Source of the DNA: Streptomyces venezuelae
Lineage (GTDB): Bacteria > Actinomycetota > Actinomycetes > Streptomycetales > Streptomycetaceae
Direction of reading: 5' to 3'
Assembly (NCBI RefSeq): GCF_008642295.1
Contig: NZ_CP029190.1
Location: forward strand, 1,488,001-1,552,000
Length of the DNA: 64,000 nucleotides
The notes beneath the pieces were generated by a model. It ran no database searches and was not told the DNA's origin. It saw only the letters and a program-made list of their open reading frames with translations. The translations under genes were made by a program, and so were the position numbers. Shown here in pieces: positions 27,554 to 35,929 of the stretch; the stretch's first letter is position 1; each line of letters opens with the position of its first letter.

Positions 27554-28213
27554 TCAGGGCCGGGTCGGGGTGAAGTGGGCGTGGATCAGGGGTTCCGCCG
27601 TGGGGAGGTCCGCTGCGATCAGGGCCTCCAGGATGGCCGCGTGCTCGGCCGCGTCGGCGATCAGGCCGGCCCGCTGCGCCCGCGGAGCGCCCGGCAGCGG
27701 CCACTGGGCCCGCCGGTGCAGGTCGTCCGCGACCTGGAGCAGCTGCCGGTTGCCGGCCGCCGCCAGCACCGCCCGGTGAAAGGCCCGGTCCGCCTCCGCA
27801 TAGGCCGCCGCGTCGCCCAGCGCCGCCGCCGCACCGGCGGCGGCAGCCGCCGGGCGCAGGGCCTCCCAGGCCTCGGCCGGCAGTGTGCGGGCCAGCCGCA
27901 GCATCACCGGGACCTCCAGCAGGGCCCGTACCTCGGCCAGTTCGGCCAGCTCCCGGGCCGTCCGGCTGATCACCCGGAAGCCGCGGTTCGGCAGGCATTC
28001 CACGGCCCCCTCCAGGGCCAGCTGCTGCATCGCCTCGCGGACCGGGGTCGCCGAGACCCCGAAGCGCTCCCCCAGGGCGGGCCCGGAGTAGATCTCCCCG
28101 GGCACCAGCTCGCCGTCCACCAGCGCGGTCCGCAGCGCGTCGAGGACCTGCCCGCGTACGGAATGGCGCCGGACCTTCTGGCGGGGCAGTCGGACCTCGG
28201 CCGCGTCGTGCAC
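27554..28213 (-). CDS. GntR family regulator, FCD (FadR) type
   Basis: A 219-residue protein. The N-terminal winged helix-turn-helix is SGPALGERFGVSATPVREAMQQL (about 43-65). The C-terminal FCD ligand domain (about 88-215) has the metal or ligand positions Asp and His in EADRAFHRAVLAAAGN and HAAILEALIAAD. GGGAGGA six bases before the GTG at 28213 sets the start. FCD regulators respond to carboxylic acids. No obvious target lies beside it: the divergent gene is an iron reductase under an iron box. Confidence 0.92.
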   Translation of the reverse strand: MHDAAEVRLPRQKVRRHSVRGQVLDALRTALVDGELVPGEIYSGPALGERFGVSATPVREAMQQLALEGAVECLPNRGFRVISRTARELAELAEVRALLEVPVMLRLARTLPAEAWEALRPAAAAAGAAAALGDAAAYAEADRAFHRAVLAAAGNRQLLQVADDLHRRAQWPLPGAPRAQRAGLIADAAEHAAILEALIAADLPTAEPLIHAHFTPTRP

Positions 28214-28324
28214 TCGGTCCTCCCGGCTGATCTCGTGCTTTCCCAGAGGATAGGCGACGCGATCCGGACAGTCTGATACCGGACAGCCCCCGTCCCGGGA
28301 GGGTTTGATCCGCCGAGGATCAGG

Positions 28325-28343
28325 TAAGGTAAGGCTTACCTGT
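28325..28343 (+). promoter_or_regulatory. Iron box (DmdR1/IdeR-type operator) before the FhuF-like gene
   Basis: The 15-base core AGGTAAGGCTTACCT (28327-28341) matches the AGGTTAGGCTAACCT consensus of actinobacterial iron repressors at 13 positions and is a near-perfect palindrome. It lies 31 bases before the FhuF-like start. Repression by Fe(II)-loaded DmdR and derepression under iron limitation are expected. Confidence 0.85.
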
Positions 28344-28371
28344 TAACGATCGCGTGATTCGGTGGTCCTGC

Positions 28372-29223
28372 ATGACCGTCCCGGCAGTGCTCCCCGTCAC
28401 GACCGCCCCGGCCGGCTCTCCGGTGGCGGACGCGTACGCGCGCCTCGCCGAGGCGTACCCCGGCCTCCGGGTGACCGAGCTCGACGTGCACGAATCCGCC
28501 CCTCGCGGTGCGGGGTGGGTCGGCGCGGACGAGCTCGCCGCGGGCGGGGCGGCCCTGGACGCCTTTCTCGACTGGGACGCGGCCCAGGTCCTGCGGGACT
28601 ACGGGGAGCCGGGCCGGCCGGACGTGGTGGCCGGCTTCGGTCTCCACCGGTACGCCTGGCCGGCCTGCCTGCTGTTCACGGTGCCCTGGTTCCTGCACCG
28701 GCGGGTCCCCCGGCTGCCGGCCGCCCGGGTCTCCTTCCACCGGGAGCTCGGCCGGATGGCCGTACGGCCGGAAGGTTTCGCCTGTCTGCCGGACGACCCC
28801 GCGGCGGCGCTCCCGGGGGCCAGGGTCGTGCCCGACGAGGAAGCGCTCCGGGCGGAGGTGCGGGCTGCGGTGGCCGAGCACCTCGAACCGGTGATGAAAG
28901 GTTTCTCCACCCGGATGCGGCGCGGTCGGCGGGCCCTGTGGGGCATGGTGACCGATGACGTCACCGAAGGCCTCTGGTACCTCGGCGAACTGTTCGGCGA
29001 GGAAGACCGCGCCCGGGCCGAGCTCGGCCTGCTGCTGCCCGGCGGAACCCTCCCGTACACGGGCGGCAGCGGCTTCCGGACCCTTCCCGGCCCGGACGGT
29101 CGCCCGCTCGCCACCCGCGACCGGATCAGCTGCTGCCTCTTCTACACCATCCGCCCCACCGACCCCTGCGCCACCTGCCCGCGCACCTGCGACTCCGAGC
29201 GGCTCGGCCAACTGACCCCCTAA
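28372..29223 (+). CDS. FhuF-like ferric-siderophore reductase (2Fe-2S)
   Basis: A 283-residue protein ending in the hallmark FhuF iron-sulfur motif CC-x10-C-xx-C (Cys254, Cys255, Cys266, Cys269). Members reduce iron held by hydroxamate siderophores in the cytoplasm so that it can be released. A DmdR-type iron box directly upstream supports this role. The ATG at 28372 is preferred over 28354 because the latter is nearer the operator. No siderophore uptake or synthesis genes are visible in the window, so it is a stand-alone iron-regulated gene. A terminator-like hairpin follows. Confidence 0.87.
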   Translation: MTVPAVLPVTTAPAGSPVADAYARLAEAYPGLRVTELDVHESAPRGAGWVGADELAAGGAALDAFLDWDAAQVLRDYGEPGRPDVVAGFGLHRYAWPACLLFTVPWFLHRRVPRLPAARVSFHRELGRMAVRPEGFACLPDDPAAALPGARVVPDEEALRAEVRAAVAEHLEPVMKGFSTRMRRGRRALWGMVTDDVTEGLWYLGELFGEEDRARAELGLLLPGGTLPYTGGSGFRTLPGPDGRPLATRDRISCCLFYTIRPTDPCATCPRTCDSERLGQLTP

Positions 29224-29231
29224 CGGCCCGC

Positions 29232-29256
29232 CGTCGGCCCGGCCAACCGGCCGACG
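29232..29256 (+). terminator. Terminator hairpin after the FhuF-like gene
   Basis: An 8-base-pair inverted repeat (29232-29239 and 29249-29256) with a nine-base loop, starting nine bases after the stop codon. Confidence 0.5.
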
Positions 29257-29466
29257 CCCGCCGAAACCGGCTGCACGGGTGGTCGTAATCGAACGCAACT
29301 CCCGCACATGGAACCGCAGTTCGAGTCACAACACCCTATCCGGAGGGACCCACACCCCATCAGAGTCCTCTTGCCCCAAAACCCGCGTGCGGGCCGGACC
29401 GGTTCCGCCACTATGGCGCCCGGAATGCCGCTCACGCGACGCGAGTCTTCAGGCAAGGGACACCGG

Positions 29467-30525
29467 ATGAGACTGACCGACATATCGCTGGACTGGCTGC
29501 TTCCCGGCAGCCTGTTGATCCTGGGCGTACTTGCGGCAGTGGCGGTGCTGGCCCGGGGCAGGCGCGACAGCGAGAAGGCCGCGGCGGACGACAGCTGGGA
29601 GCGCAGCGAGGAGCGCCGGCGCCGCAAGGAGGCCATCTACGGCACCGCCTCGTACGTCCTGCTCTTCTGCTGCGCGGCGGTGGCCGCCGCGCTCTCCTTC
29701 CACGGACTGGTCGGCTTCGGCCGGCAGAACCTCAATCTCTCCGGAGGCTGGGAGTACCTGGTCCCCTTCGGCCTCGACGGCGCCGCCATGTTCTGTTCGG
29801 TGCTCGCCGTCCGCGAGGCCAGCCACGGTGACGCTGCCCTCGGCTCCCGGCTGCTGGTCTGGCTGTTCGCCGGCGCAGCCGCCTGGTTCAACTGGGTGCA
29901 CGCCCCCCGGGGGCTGGGCCACGACGGGGCGCCCCAGTTCTTCGCCGGAATGTCGCTCTCCGCGGCCGTCCTCTTCGACCGCGCGCTCAAGCAGACCCGC
30001 CGGGCGGCACTCCGCGAGCAGGGTCTGGTGCCCCGCCCGCTGCCGCAGATCCGGATCGTCCGCTGGCTCCGGGCCCCCCGGGAGACCTTCGGTGCCTGGT
30101 CCCTGATGCTGCTGGAGGGGGTCCGCACCCTCGACGAGGCGGTGGACGAGGTACGGGAGGACAAGCGGGAGAAGGAGCAGGAGCGGCTGCGCCGGCGCGA
30201 GCACCAGCGCCGGGAACGCGCCCACATCAGGGCATTGGGCCGGCAGCACCGGGCCTTCGGTCTGCCCCGGGCCCGCGGCCGTCAGGTCGAGGCACCCCCC
30301 GGTCTCGCTCCGGGTACTGGCTCCGCGCCGGTCGGCGCGGAGCCCGCCATAGCGGAACCGGGACAGCTGCCCGTACGCCGCCGGCCCTCCCTGCAGGCCG
30401 TTCACGGAACCGACCCGGGTGAGGCCCGGACCGTGGACCTGACCGCCGAGGACGACACCCAGACCATTCCCCGACTCGACTCTCTGGAGCGCAAACTCAA
30501 GGACCTCGAGCAGCAGTTCGGCTGA
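29467..30525 (+). CDS. DUF2637 membrane protein (SpdB-like)
   Basis: A 352-residue protein. The first segment (LLPGSLLILGVLAAVAVL) is followed by a DUF2637 region of about three to four membrane spans (about 60-190, including GGWEYLVPFGLDGAAMFCSVLA and WLFAGAAAWFNWVHA). A charged, partly coiled-coil region of Arg/Glu repeats (about 215-255) and a flexible C-terminal tail come next. DUF2637 proteins occur on actinomycete plasmids as spread proteins and also on chromosomes, with no settled function. AAGGGA eight bases before the ATG at 29467 sets the start, which removes about 50 spurious residues. Confidence 0.85.
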   Translation: MRLTDISLDWLLPGSLLILGVLAAVAVLARGRRDSEKAAADDSWERSEERRRRKEAIYGTASYVLLFCCAAVAAALSFHGLVGFGRQNLNLSGGWEYLVPFGLDGAAMFCSVLAVREASHGDAALGSRLLVWLFAGAAAWFNWVHAPRGLGHDGAPQFFAGMSLSAAVLFDRALKQTRRAALREQGLVPRPLPQIRIVRWLRAPRETFGAWSLMLLEGVRTLDEAVDEVREDKREKEQERLRRREHQRRERAHIRALGRQHRAFGLPRARGRQVEAPPGLAPGTGSAPVGAEPAIAEPGQLPVRRRPSLQAVHGTDPGEARTVDLTAEDDTQTIPRLDSLERKLKDLEQQFG

Positions 30526-30568
30526 GCGGCAGGCCCGGTCGGCCCGGCCGGCCCGGGCCGCGGCTCAG
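30522..30568. terminator. Shared inverted repeat overlapping both stops of convergent genes
   Basis: CTGAGC (30522-30527) and GCTCAG (30563-30568) enclose further GGCCCGG/CCGGGCC complementarity. The arms contain the TGA of the DUF2637 gene and the TGA of the opposing ATPase gene, so one structure would end both transcripts. Confidence 0.45.
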
Positions 30569-30966
30569 TCCGGGCCGCCCCCGTCCAGTTCGAACCACAC
30601 CACCTTGCCGCCGCCGGCCGGGGCCACTCCCCAGGCATCGGCGAGCGCCTGCACCAGCATCAGCCCCCGGCCGTGCGTACCGTCGTCGGCGATCGGTACG
30701 TACGGCCGGGGCCGCCGAGCGGTCCCGTCCCGCACCTCCACCCGTAACCGGGTGTCGGCGAGCCGGAGGCTCACCTCGGCTCCCTGGTCGGTGTGGACCA
30801 GCGCATTGGTCACCAGTTCGGTGGCCAGCAGCTCCGCCACGTCCGCGGTGTCCGCCCGGCACCGGTGCCGGAGCATCTCCCGCAGGTCCCTGCGGACTTC
30901 GCCCACCGCCTTCAGATCCGCCCGGCGCACCCTCCGAGTGATCTCGGTCTTCGCCCCCACCCGCAC
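30565..30966 (-). CDS. Anti-sigma regulatory factor-type ATP-binding protein (HATPase_c_2)
   Basis: A GHKL-fold ATPase domain of about 133 residues. The N-box ELLATELVTNALVH and the G1/G2 region VEVRDGTARRPRP...DGTHGRGLMLVQALADAWG are plain. The last segments (KVVWFEL) match the many small Streptomyces RsbW/SpoIIAB-like proteins. I chose the GTG at 30966, which has GGGGAGG about nine bases upstream. Starts at 31020 or 31041 would add up to 25 residues. Such proteins bind sigma factors or anti-sigma antagonists. No partner sigma gene is adjacent. Confidence 0.85.
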   Translation of the reverse strand: MRVGAKTEITRRVRRADLKAVGEVRRDLREMLRHRCRADTADVAELLATELVTNALVHTDQGAEVSLRLADTRLRVEVRDGTARRPRPYVPIADDGTHGRGLMLVQALADAWGVAPAGGGKVVWFELDGGGPD

Positions 30967-31062
30967 GGCGACGTACCTCCCCGTATGAATTCCGCCTTCG
31001 AACAGGCCTACGGGATGCATGCCCGCCGGAGGGAAACGCACTCCTCCCGGCCTGTAACGGAG

Positions 31063-32805
31063 TTACGGACGCGGCACGTTGCGCAGGTTGGATCGAGCCA
31101 TCTGCAGCATTCGGCCCACCCCGCCGTCCAGCACGATCTTGCTGGCGGACAGTGCGAATCCGGTCACCATTTCGGCGCTGATCTTCGGTGGAATCGACAG
31201 GGCGTTGGGGTCGGTCACCACATCCACCAAAGCGGGCCCACGGTGCCGGAACGCATCCTTCAATGCCTGGCTGAGCTGCTTGGGCTTCTCCACCCGGACC
31301 CCGTAGGCACCCGCCGCGCGGGCGATCGCGGCGAAGTCCGGGTTCCGGTTGGTGGTTCCGTGCGAAGGAAGGCCGGAAACCAGCATTTCCAGTTCGACCA
31401 TGCCGAGGGAGGAGTTGTTGAACAGCACCACTTTGACGGGCAGGTCGTACTGCACCAGGGTGAGGAAATCTCCCATCAGCATCGAGAATCCGCCGTCACC
31501 GGACATCGACACCACTTGACGGCTCCGGTCGGTGAACTGCGCCCCGATGGCCTGGGGAAGGGCGTTGGCCATCGAGCCATGGCTGAAGGAGCCGATGATA
31601 CGGCGCTTGCCGTTCGGCGAAAGATAGCGCGCCGCCCATACGTTGCACATGCCCGTGTCCACGGTGAAGACCGCGTCGTCGTCGGCGAGTTCGTCGAGCA
31701 CGGAGGCCACGTACTCGGGGTGGATCGGGGTGTGCTTCTCCACCTTGCGGGTGTAGGCCTTGACCACGCCCTCCAGGGCGTCGGCGTGCTTCTTCAGCAT
31801 CCGGTCCAGGAAACGGCGGTCGGTCTTGGCCTTCACCCGGGCGTTCAGGGCGCGCAGCGTCTCCCGTACGTCACCCCAGACGGCGAGGTCCAACTGGGAG
31901 CGGCGGCCGAGGTGTTCGGGCCTGATGTCCACCTGGACGATCCGGACGTCGTCCGGCAGGAAGGCGTTGTAGGGGAAGTCGGTGCCGAGCAGGAGCAGCA
32001 GGTCGCACTCGTGGGTGGCCTCGTAGGCGGCGCCGTAGCCGAGCAGGCCGCTCATGCCCACGTCGTACGGATTGTCGTACTGGATCCACTCCTTGCCGCG
32101 GAGCGCGTGCCCGACCGGGGCCTTCACCCGCCCGGCGAACTCCATGACCTCGGCGTGGGCGCCGGCCGTGCCGCTGCCGCAGAACAGGGTGACCTTTTCC
32201 GCCTCGTCGACCATCCGGACCAGCTTCTCGATCTCGCCCTCGCCGGGCCGGACGGTGGGACGGGCGGTGACCAGTGCGTGCTCCACCGCCTTCTCGGGTG
32301 CCGGCTGGTCGGCGATGTCGCCGGGCAGGGCGACCACGCTGACCCCGCTGCGGCCGATGGCGTGCTGGACGGCGGTCTGGAGCAGCCGGGGCATCTGGCG
32401 GGGGTTGGAGATGAGTTCGCTGTAGTGGCTGCACTCGCTGAACAGCCGGTCGGGGTGGGTCTCCTGGAAGTAGCCGAGGCCGATCTCGCTGGAGGGGATG
32501 TGCGAGGCGAGGGCGAGGACCGGGGCCATGGAGCGGTGGGCGTCATAGAGGCCGTTGATCAGGTGCAGGTTGCCGGGGCCGCAGGAGCCGGCGCAGGCGG
32601 CGAGCCGGCCGGTGATCTGGGCCTCGGCACCGGCCGCGAACGCGGCGGTCTCCTCGTGCCGGACCTGGATCCACTCGAGTCCGTCCGTCCGGCGGATCGC
32701 GTCGACGACGGGGTTGAGGCTGTCGCCGACGACCCCGTACATCCGGCGGACGCCGGCCCGCACCAGGATGTCGACGAACTGCTCCGCCACGTTCTGCTTG
32801 GCCAT
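31063..32805 (-). CDS. poxB: Thiamine diphosphate-dependent pyruvate oxidase/dehydrogenase (PoxB-like)
   Basis: A 580-residue enzyme of the acetolactate synthase fold. The catalytic Glu is in RHEETAAFAAGAEAQ (about residue 51). The ThDP-binding motif starts GDGGFSMLMGDFLTL and ends LFNN, and the FAD-region central domain includes GLLGYGAAYEA. The C-terminal tail resembles the membrane-binding tail of pyruvate:quinone oxidoreductase, which decarboxylates pyruvate to acetate and CO2 and feeds electrons to quinone. The ATG at 32805 gives the normal length. Acetolactate synthase is less likely because no small-subunit gene is adjacent. It is a single gene. Confidence 0.87.
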   Translation of the reverse strand: MAKQNVAEQFVDILVRAGVRRMYGVVGDSLNPVVDAIRRTDGLEWIQVRHEETAAFAAGAEAQITGRLAACAGSCGPGNLHLINGLYDAHRSMAPVLALASHIPSSEIGLGYFQETHPDRLFSECSHYSELISNPRQMPRLLQTAVQHAIGRSGVSVVALPGDIADQPAPEKAVEHALVTARPTVRPGEGEIEKLVRMVDEAEKVTLFCGSGTAGAHAEVMEFAGRVKAPVGHALRGKEWIQYDNPYDVGMSGLLGYGAAYEATHECDLLLLLGTDFPYNAFLPDDVRIVQVDIRPEHLGRRSQLDLAVWGDVRETLRALNARVKAKTDRRFLDRMLKKHADALEGVVKAYTRKVEKHTPIHPEYVASVLDELADDDAVFTVDTGMCNVWAARYLSPNGKRRIIGSFSHGSMANALPQAIGAQFTDRSRQVVSMSGDGGFSMLMGDFLTLVQYDLPVKVVLFNNSSLGMVELEMLVSGLPSHGTTNRNPDFAAIARAAGAYGVRVEKPKQLSQALKDAFRHRGPALVDVVTDPNALSIPPKISAEMVTGFALSASKIVLDGGVGRMLQMARSNLRNVPRP

Positions 32806-32874
32806 GGAGGGGATGCCCTTTCGCTCGCGGTGGCTCGCTGTCCCGCCTCCCCCATGAACCCATGATCCGTACGG

Positions 32875-34332
32875 TTACGCCTCCCAGACCGCGGCGGCCG
32901 TGCGGTCGTCGGCGTATCCCTTGAGGCGGAGCTGGGTGTCGGCGAGGAAGGCCGCGAGCCCGGGCGGCTCGGCTCCGGCCCAGCGGGCGGCGAGCTCGGC
33001 GGGCAGCAGGGCCTCCTCGCGCATCGGCTCGGCCAGGCCGGCGGTGCACAGCATCAGCGTGTCCCCCGGCTTGGCGAGGCTCGCCCGGAACCGGAATCCG
33101 GTGCCGGTGCCGTCCTCGGCGACGGCGGGGCCGGTTTCGAGGTCCTGCCACTCCCCCGCCCGCAGCCGGAACAGCCCGCCGGGGCCGGTTCCGAAGCTCA
33201 CCCGGATACGGCACTCGGGGTCGATGGGCAGCAGCAGACAGCGGAGCCCGGCCGTGTATGCGGGTTCGTCGAGTCCGAGCTCGGCGGCGCGGGCGCGGAG
33301 CCGGCCGTAGCCGCGGTCGGTGAGCCGCTGGAGCCCGGAGCGCAGGGCGTCCCGGCGGCCGGACCGGAGGTCGTCGCCGAGCCGGGTCTGGCTGCGGCCG
33401 ACGGCGGCGCCGACCCAGCGGCACAGTTCGGCGGCGGCCTCGCGCGCGCCCTCCGCGGCGCGGTCCCCGCCGGCCACCGCGACCAGCACCAGGGAGTCGT
33501 CGCCGGTGCCGAAGCGGGCGGTGAGCAGGAAGTCGCGGCGGGCCTCGCCGCGGTACCGGGCGGAGTCCCCGCGTACGGAGCAGGCGCGGAGCACACTGCC
33601 GCCGTAGCGTGCGCCGTCCAGGACGGTGTCGGGGATCAGTGCGTCCAGCTCGGCCGGGTCGGCGACGGGGAGTGCGCCGGGTTCGGCGGCGTAGGTGGGC
33701 GGCCGGTCCCCCAGGTGCCGGACGGCCGGCCGTTCCGGGCCCGCGTCCGCGATCACCGGCGGTACGGAGACCTGCCCGAGGGCGTAGCCGGTGGCCGCGG
33801 TGGCCTCCGGCTGCGGCGCGGGCTTCACCTGCGGCGCGGGCTCCACCTCGGGCGCGGGCTTCACCGCGGGTGCGTACTCCGGCGCGGGCGCGCGCTTCAC
33901 CCCGGGCGCGGGCTCCGGCGCGGGCTCCACCCCGGGCGCAAGCTTCGCCTCGGGTGCGGGCTCCACCCCGGGCGCGGGCTTCGCCGCGGGTGCGGGCGCC
34001 GGCTCCGCCCGCTCGGCCGACCGGGGGTCCGGCACCCCCGCCCGGGGTTCCGGCTCCGGCGGTGCCTCGGCGCCGGTGAGCATGGCCCAGGCCGAGCCGA
34101 ACCGGGCCTCGAGGGTGTCCGCCGCGGCGTCGTCCGCGGCGGCCCGCGGGCCGGGGACCAGCGTCACGCGCGGATCCGGCCGGTCCGGTGGCGGCCCGGC
34201 CGCCGATGCGGGCGGGCCCGGCACGCCGGAGCCCGGCGGCGACTCCGCCTCGCCGGGCTCCACCGCGCCGGGCGCGTCCTCGTAGAGCTTGTGCCACCAG
34301 TCCTGTGGGTCCGCGTCCCCCTGCTGACTCAT
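32875..34332 (-). CDS. PP2C-like phosphatase domain protein with long Ala/Pro repeat linker
   Basis: A protein of about 485 residues. Residues 1-100 are low-complexity and acidic. Residues about 105-175 form a Pro-Ala-Pro repeat region (units of the form PAP-x-VKPAP, PAP-x-VEPAP). Residues 215-485 form a PP2C_2-type domain recognisable from CSVRGDSARYRGEARRDFLLTARFG, LVLVAVAGGDRAAEGAREAA, DTLMLCTAGLAEPM and the C-terminal YADDRTAAAVWEA. PP2C domains dephosphorylate Ser/Thr. The usual GxSDGxxD aspartates are changed (VAGGDRA), so activity may be altered. The ATG at 34332 is preferred. The repetitive linker suggests a surface or crowding-tolerant tether. Confidence 0.7.
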   Translation of the reverse strand: MSQQGDADPQDWWHKLYEDAPGAVEPGEAESPPGSGVPGPPASAAGPPPDRPDPRVTLVPGPRAAADDAAADTLEARFGSAWAMLTGAEAPPEPEPRAGVPDPRSAERAEPAPAPAAKPAPGVEPAPEAKLAPGVEPAPEPAPGVKRAPAPEYAPAVKPAPEVEPAPQVKPAPQPEATAATGYALGQVSVPPVIADAGPERPAVRHLGDRPPTYAAEPGALPVADPAELDALIPDTVLDGARYGGSVLRACSVRGDSARYRGEARRDFLLTARFGTGDDSLVLVAVAGGDRAAEGAREAAAELCRWVGAAVGRSQTRLGDDLRSGRRDALRSGLQRLTDRGYGRLRARAAELGLDEPAYTAGLRCLLLPIDPECRIRVSFGTGPGGLFRLRAGEWQDLETGPAVAEDGTGTGFRFRASLAKPGDTLMLCTAGLAEPMREEALLPAELAARWAGAEPPGLAAFLADTQLRLKGYADDRTAAAVWEA

Positions 34333-34403
34333 GCCCCCCATTGTCGGCCGGTCGGGTCGGCCGGAAACGTCGATTGCACGGAAATACGCCCGTGCGTGCG
34401 GCA

Positions 34404-34450
34404 AGACGCCGGTCCTCGCACCCCGCACGGGGCGGCGAGGACCGGCGTCT
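34404..34450 (-). terminator. Strong terminator after the beta-helix gene
   Basis: A perfect 16-base inverted repeat (34404-34419 and 34435-34450) with a loop that itself contains CCCCGCACGGGG. It lies about 75 bases downstream of the beta-helix protein's stop on the minus strand. Confidence 0.7.
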
Positions 34451-34524
34451 CGAACTGACGTACCCGATATCCGCTCAGACCTTTGATTCCGGCAAGGCCG
34501 GCAGCGCCGGCAGCGCCGGCCGGG

Positions 34525-35703
34525 TCACGGGGTCCGCTTCTTCTTCTCCTCGTCCTTGGAGTAGCAGCCCGGTACATCGCCCGCGCAGTTCGTCGGAAGG
34601 TTCTTGATGATCTCGCTCTTGATGTTCTCGACCTTGCCGAACTGCTCGTTGCGGACGCCGCCGCCCTGGTCGGCGGCCCGGTTCTCCTTGATGAGCACGT
34701 ACTTGAGCGTCAGCACCGGGATGTTGTTGTCCTCCACCTCGTTGTTGATGCCGCCGCCGTCGTCGCCGGCCTGGTTCTTGACGATCTTGGTCTTGTGCAG
34801 GGTCGCGTCTCCGGCGTTGTGCAGGCCGCCGCCGTCCTCGCCCGCCTTGTTGTGGTAGAACTCACCGCCGAAGATCTCCAGGGAGCCGTCCGGTTCCTGG
34901 TTGATGCCGCCGCCGGACTGGCCCGTCCAGTTCTCGATGAACTTGCTCTCCTTGATGGTCGCCGGGCCGTCGTTGTCCAGGCCGCCGCCGTTGCCGTCGC
35001 GGGCCACGTTGTTCTCGATGTGGCTGGAGGTGATCAGCAGCCTGCCGTCGTTCTCGATGCCGCCGCCGTCTTCGTCCGCGGCGTTCCCGGTCACGACGGT
35101 CTTGAGGAGGGTAAGGGTTCCGGTGTCGCTGTTGCTGAGGCCGCCGCCGTTGGTGCCGGCCACATTGGTCTGCACGTAGCTTTCGGTCAGCTTGGCGTTG
35201 CCCTCGTTGTAGATGCCGCCGCCGTCGTCGTCCGCCCGGTTGCCGGCGACCGTGGTCTGTTCCAGTCGCAGGATCCCTCGGTTGAAGATGGCCCCGCCGT
35301 TGCCGCTGGAGTGCCCGCCGGCCAGGGTGAGGCCCTTCAGCGTGAGCTGTCCGCTCGTTCCCACCTCGATCAGCCGGAAGTCGGGGGAGCTGTCGGACCG
35401 GATCAGGGCGGAGTCCTCGCCCTTGATGGTGATGGCGCGGTTGATCTGCGGCAGGGCGTTCGGGCCGGAGCCGTTGTTGAAGGCGTAGGTGCACCGTTCG
35501 GCCAGCCGGATCGTGCCACCGTCGGAATTGTTGTTCAGTTCGTTGACCGCGTCGATCAGCAGGTCGGTGCCGTTGGTGCCGCATGGCACGGACACGTTCA
35601 GCGGTGCGGCCTTGGCGGGTGCGGCCAGGGCCGGGGCGCCCGTGGCACACAGTCCGAGACCTGCGACCGCCGAGGAGCAGGCGAGGACGAGGCGCAGCTT
35701 CAT
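34525..35703 (-). CDS. Secreted right-handed beta-helix repeat protein
   Basis: A 392-residue protein with a Sec signal peptide (residues 1-27, ending ATGAPALA). A CSLREAI-like opening region follows (LIDAVNELNNNSDGGTIRLA). About nine turns of roughly 24 residues then each carry a GG(G/A)-[IL]-x-N motif: GGAIFN, GGGIYN, GGGLSN, GGGIEN, GGGLDN, GGGINQ, GGGLHN, GGGINN and GGGVRN. This pattern is typical of parallel beta-helix proteins of the polymorphic-membrane or pectate-lyase-like type. GAAGGG six bases before the ATG at 35703 sets the start. The C-terminus is a Lys/Glu tail after two Cys. No catalytic residues were recognised, so the role is unknown; adhesion or surface structure is possible. 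Confidence 0.82.
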   Translation of the reverse strand: MKLRLVLACSSAVAGLGLCATGAPALAAPAKAAPLNVSVPCGTNGTDLLIDAVNELNNNSDGGTIRLAERCTYAFNNGSGPNALPQINRAITIKGEDSALIRSDSSPDFRLIEVGTSGQLTLKGLTLAGGHSSGNGGAIFNRGILRLEQTTVAGNRADDDGGGIYNEGNAKLTESYVQTNVAGTNGGGLSNSDTGTLTLLKTVVTGNAADEDGGGIENDGRLLITSSHIENNVARDGNGGGLDNDGPATIKESKFIENWTGQSGGGINQEPDGSLEIFGGEFYHNKAGEDGGGLHNAGDATLHKTKIVKNQAGDDGGGINNEVEDNNIPVLTLKYVLIKENRAADQGGGVRNEQFGKVENIKSEIIKNLPTNCAGDVPGCYSKDEEKKKRTP

Positions 35704-35874
35704 GCGTTTCCCTTCGACTGTTTTCCAGGGTCCGCCGCCCGGCCGAACCAGCGGGGAGGCACCCGGAGGACATATGGGTACTAACCTCCCCGACCACGGA
35801 AGTCCCGTACGCCGGACGCGACACTCCGTCAACTCCATGCCGACAGCCTCACCCACCCACCCGTACGGCCCAAC

Positions 35875-35912
35875 GCGACGGCCGCCGGGGGTCTCCCCCC
35901 GGCGGCCGTCGC
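35875..35912 (-). terminator. Strong terminator after the S8 protease gene
   Basis: A perfect 17-base-pair stem (35875-35891 and 35896-35912) with a TCTC loop, 18 bases downstream of the protease stop on the minus strand. This is the strongest simple hairpin in the window. Confidence 0.8.
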
Positions 35913-35929
35913 CCTGCATCCCCCCGCGG

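Noticed and set aside
27080..28000. Long Pro/Gly/Arg frames through the repeat array at 27.1-27.5 kb
   Set aside because: They follow the periodicity of the repeats and overlap the GntR gene in the wrong frame.
31063..32805. The PoxB-like gene as acetolactate synthase large subunit
   Set aside because: No regulatory subunit gene is adjacent and the C-terminal tail fits the pyruvate oxidase branch better.
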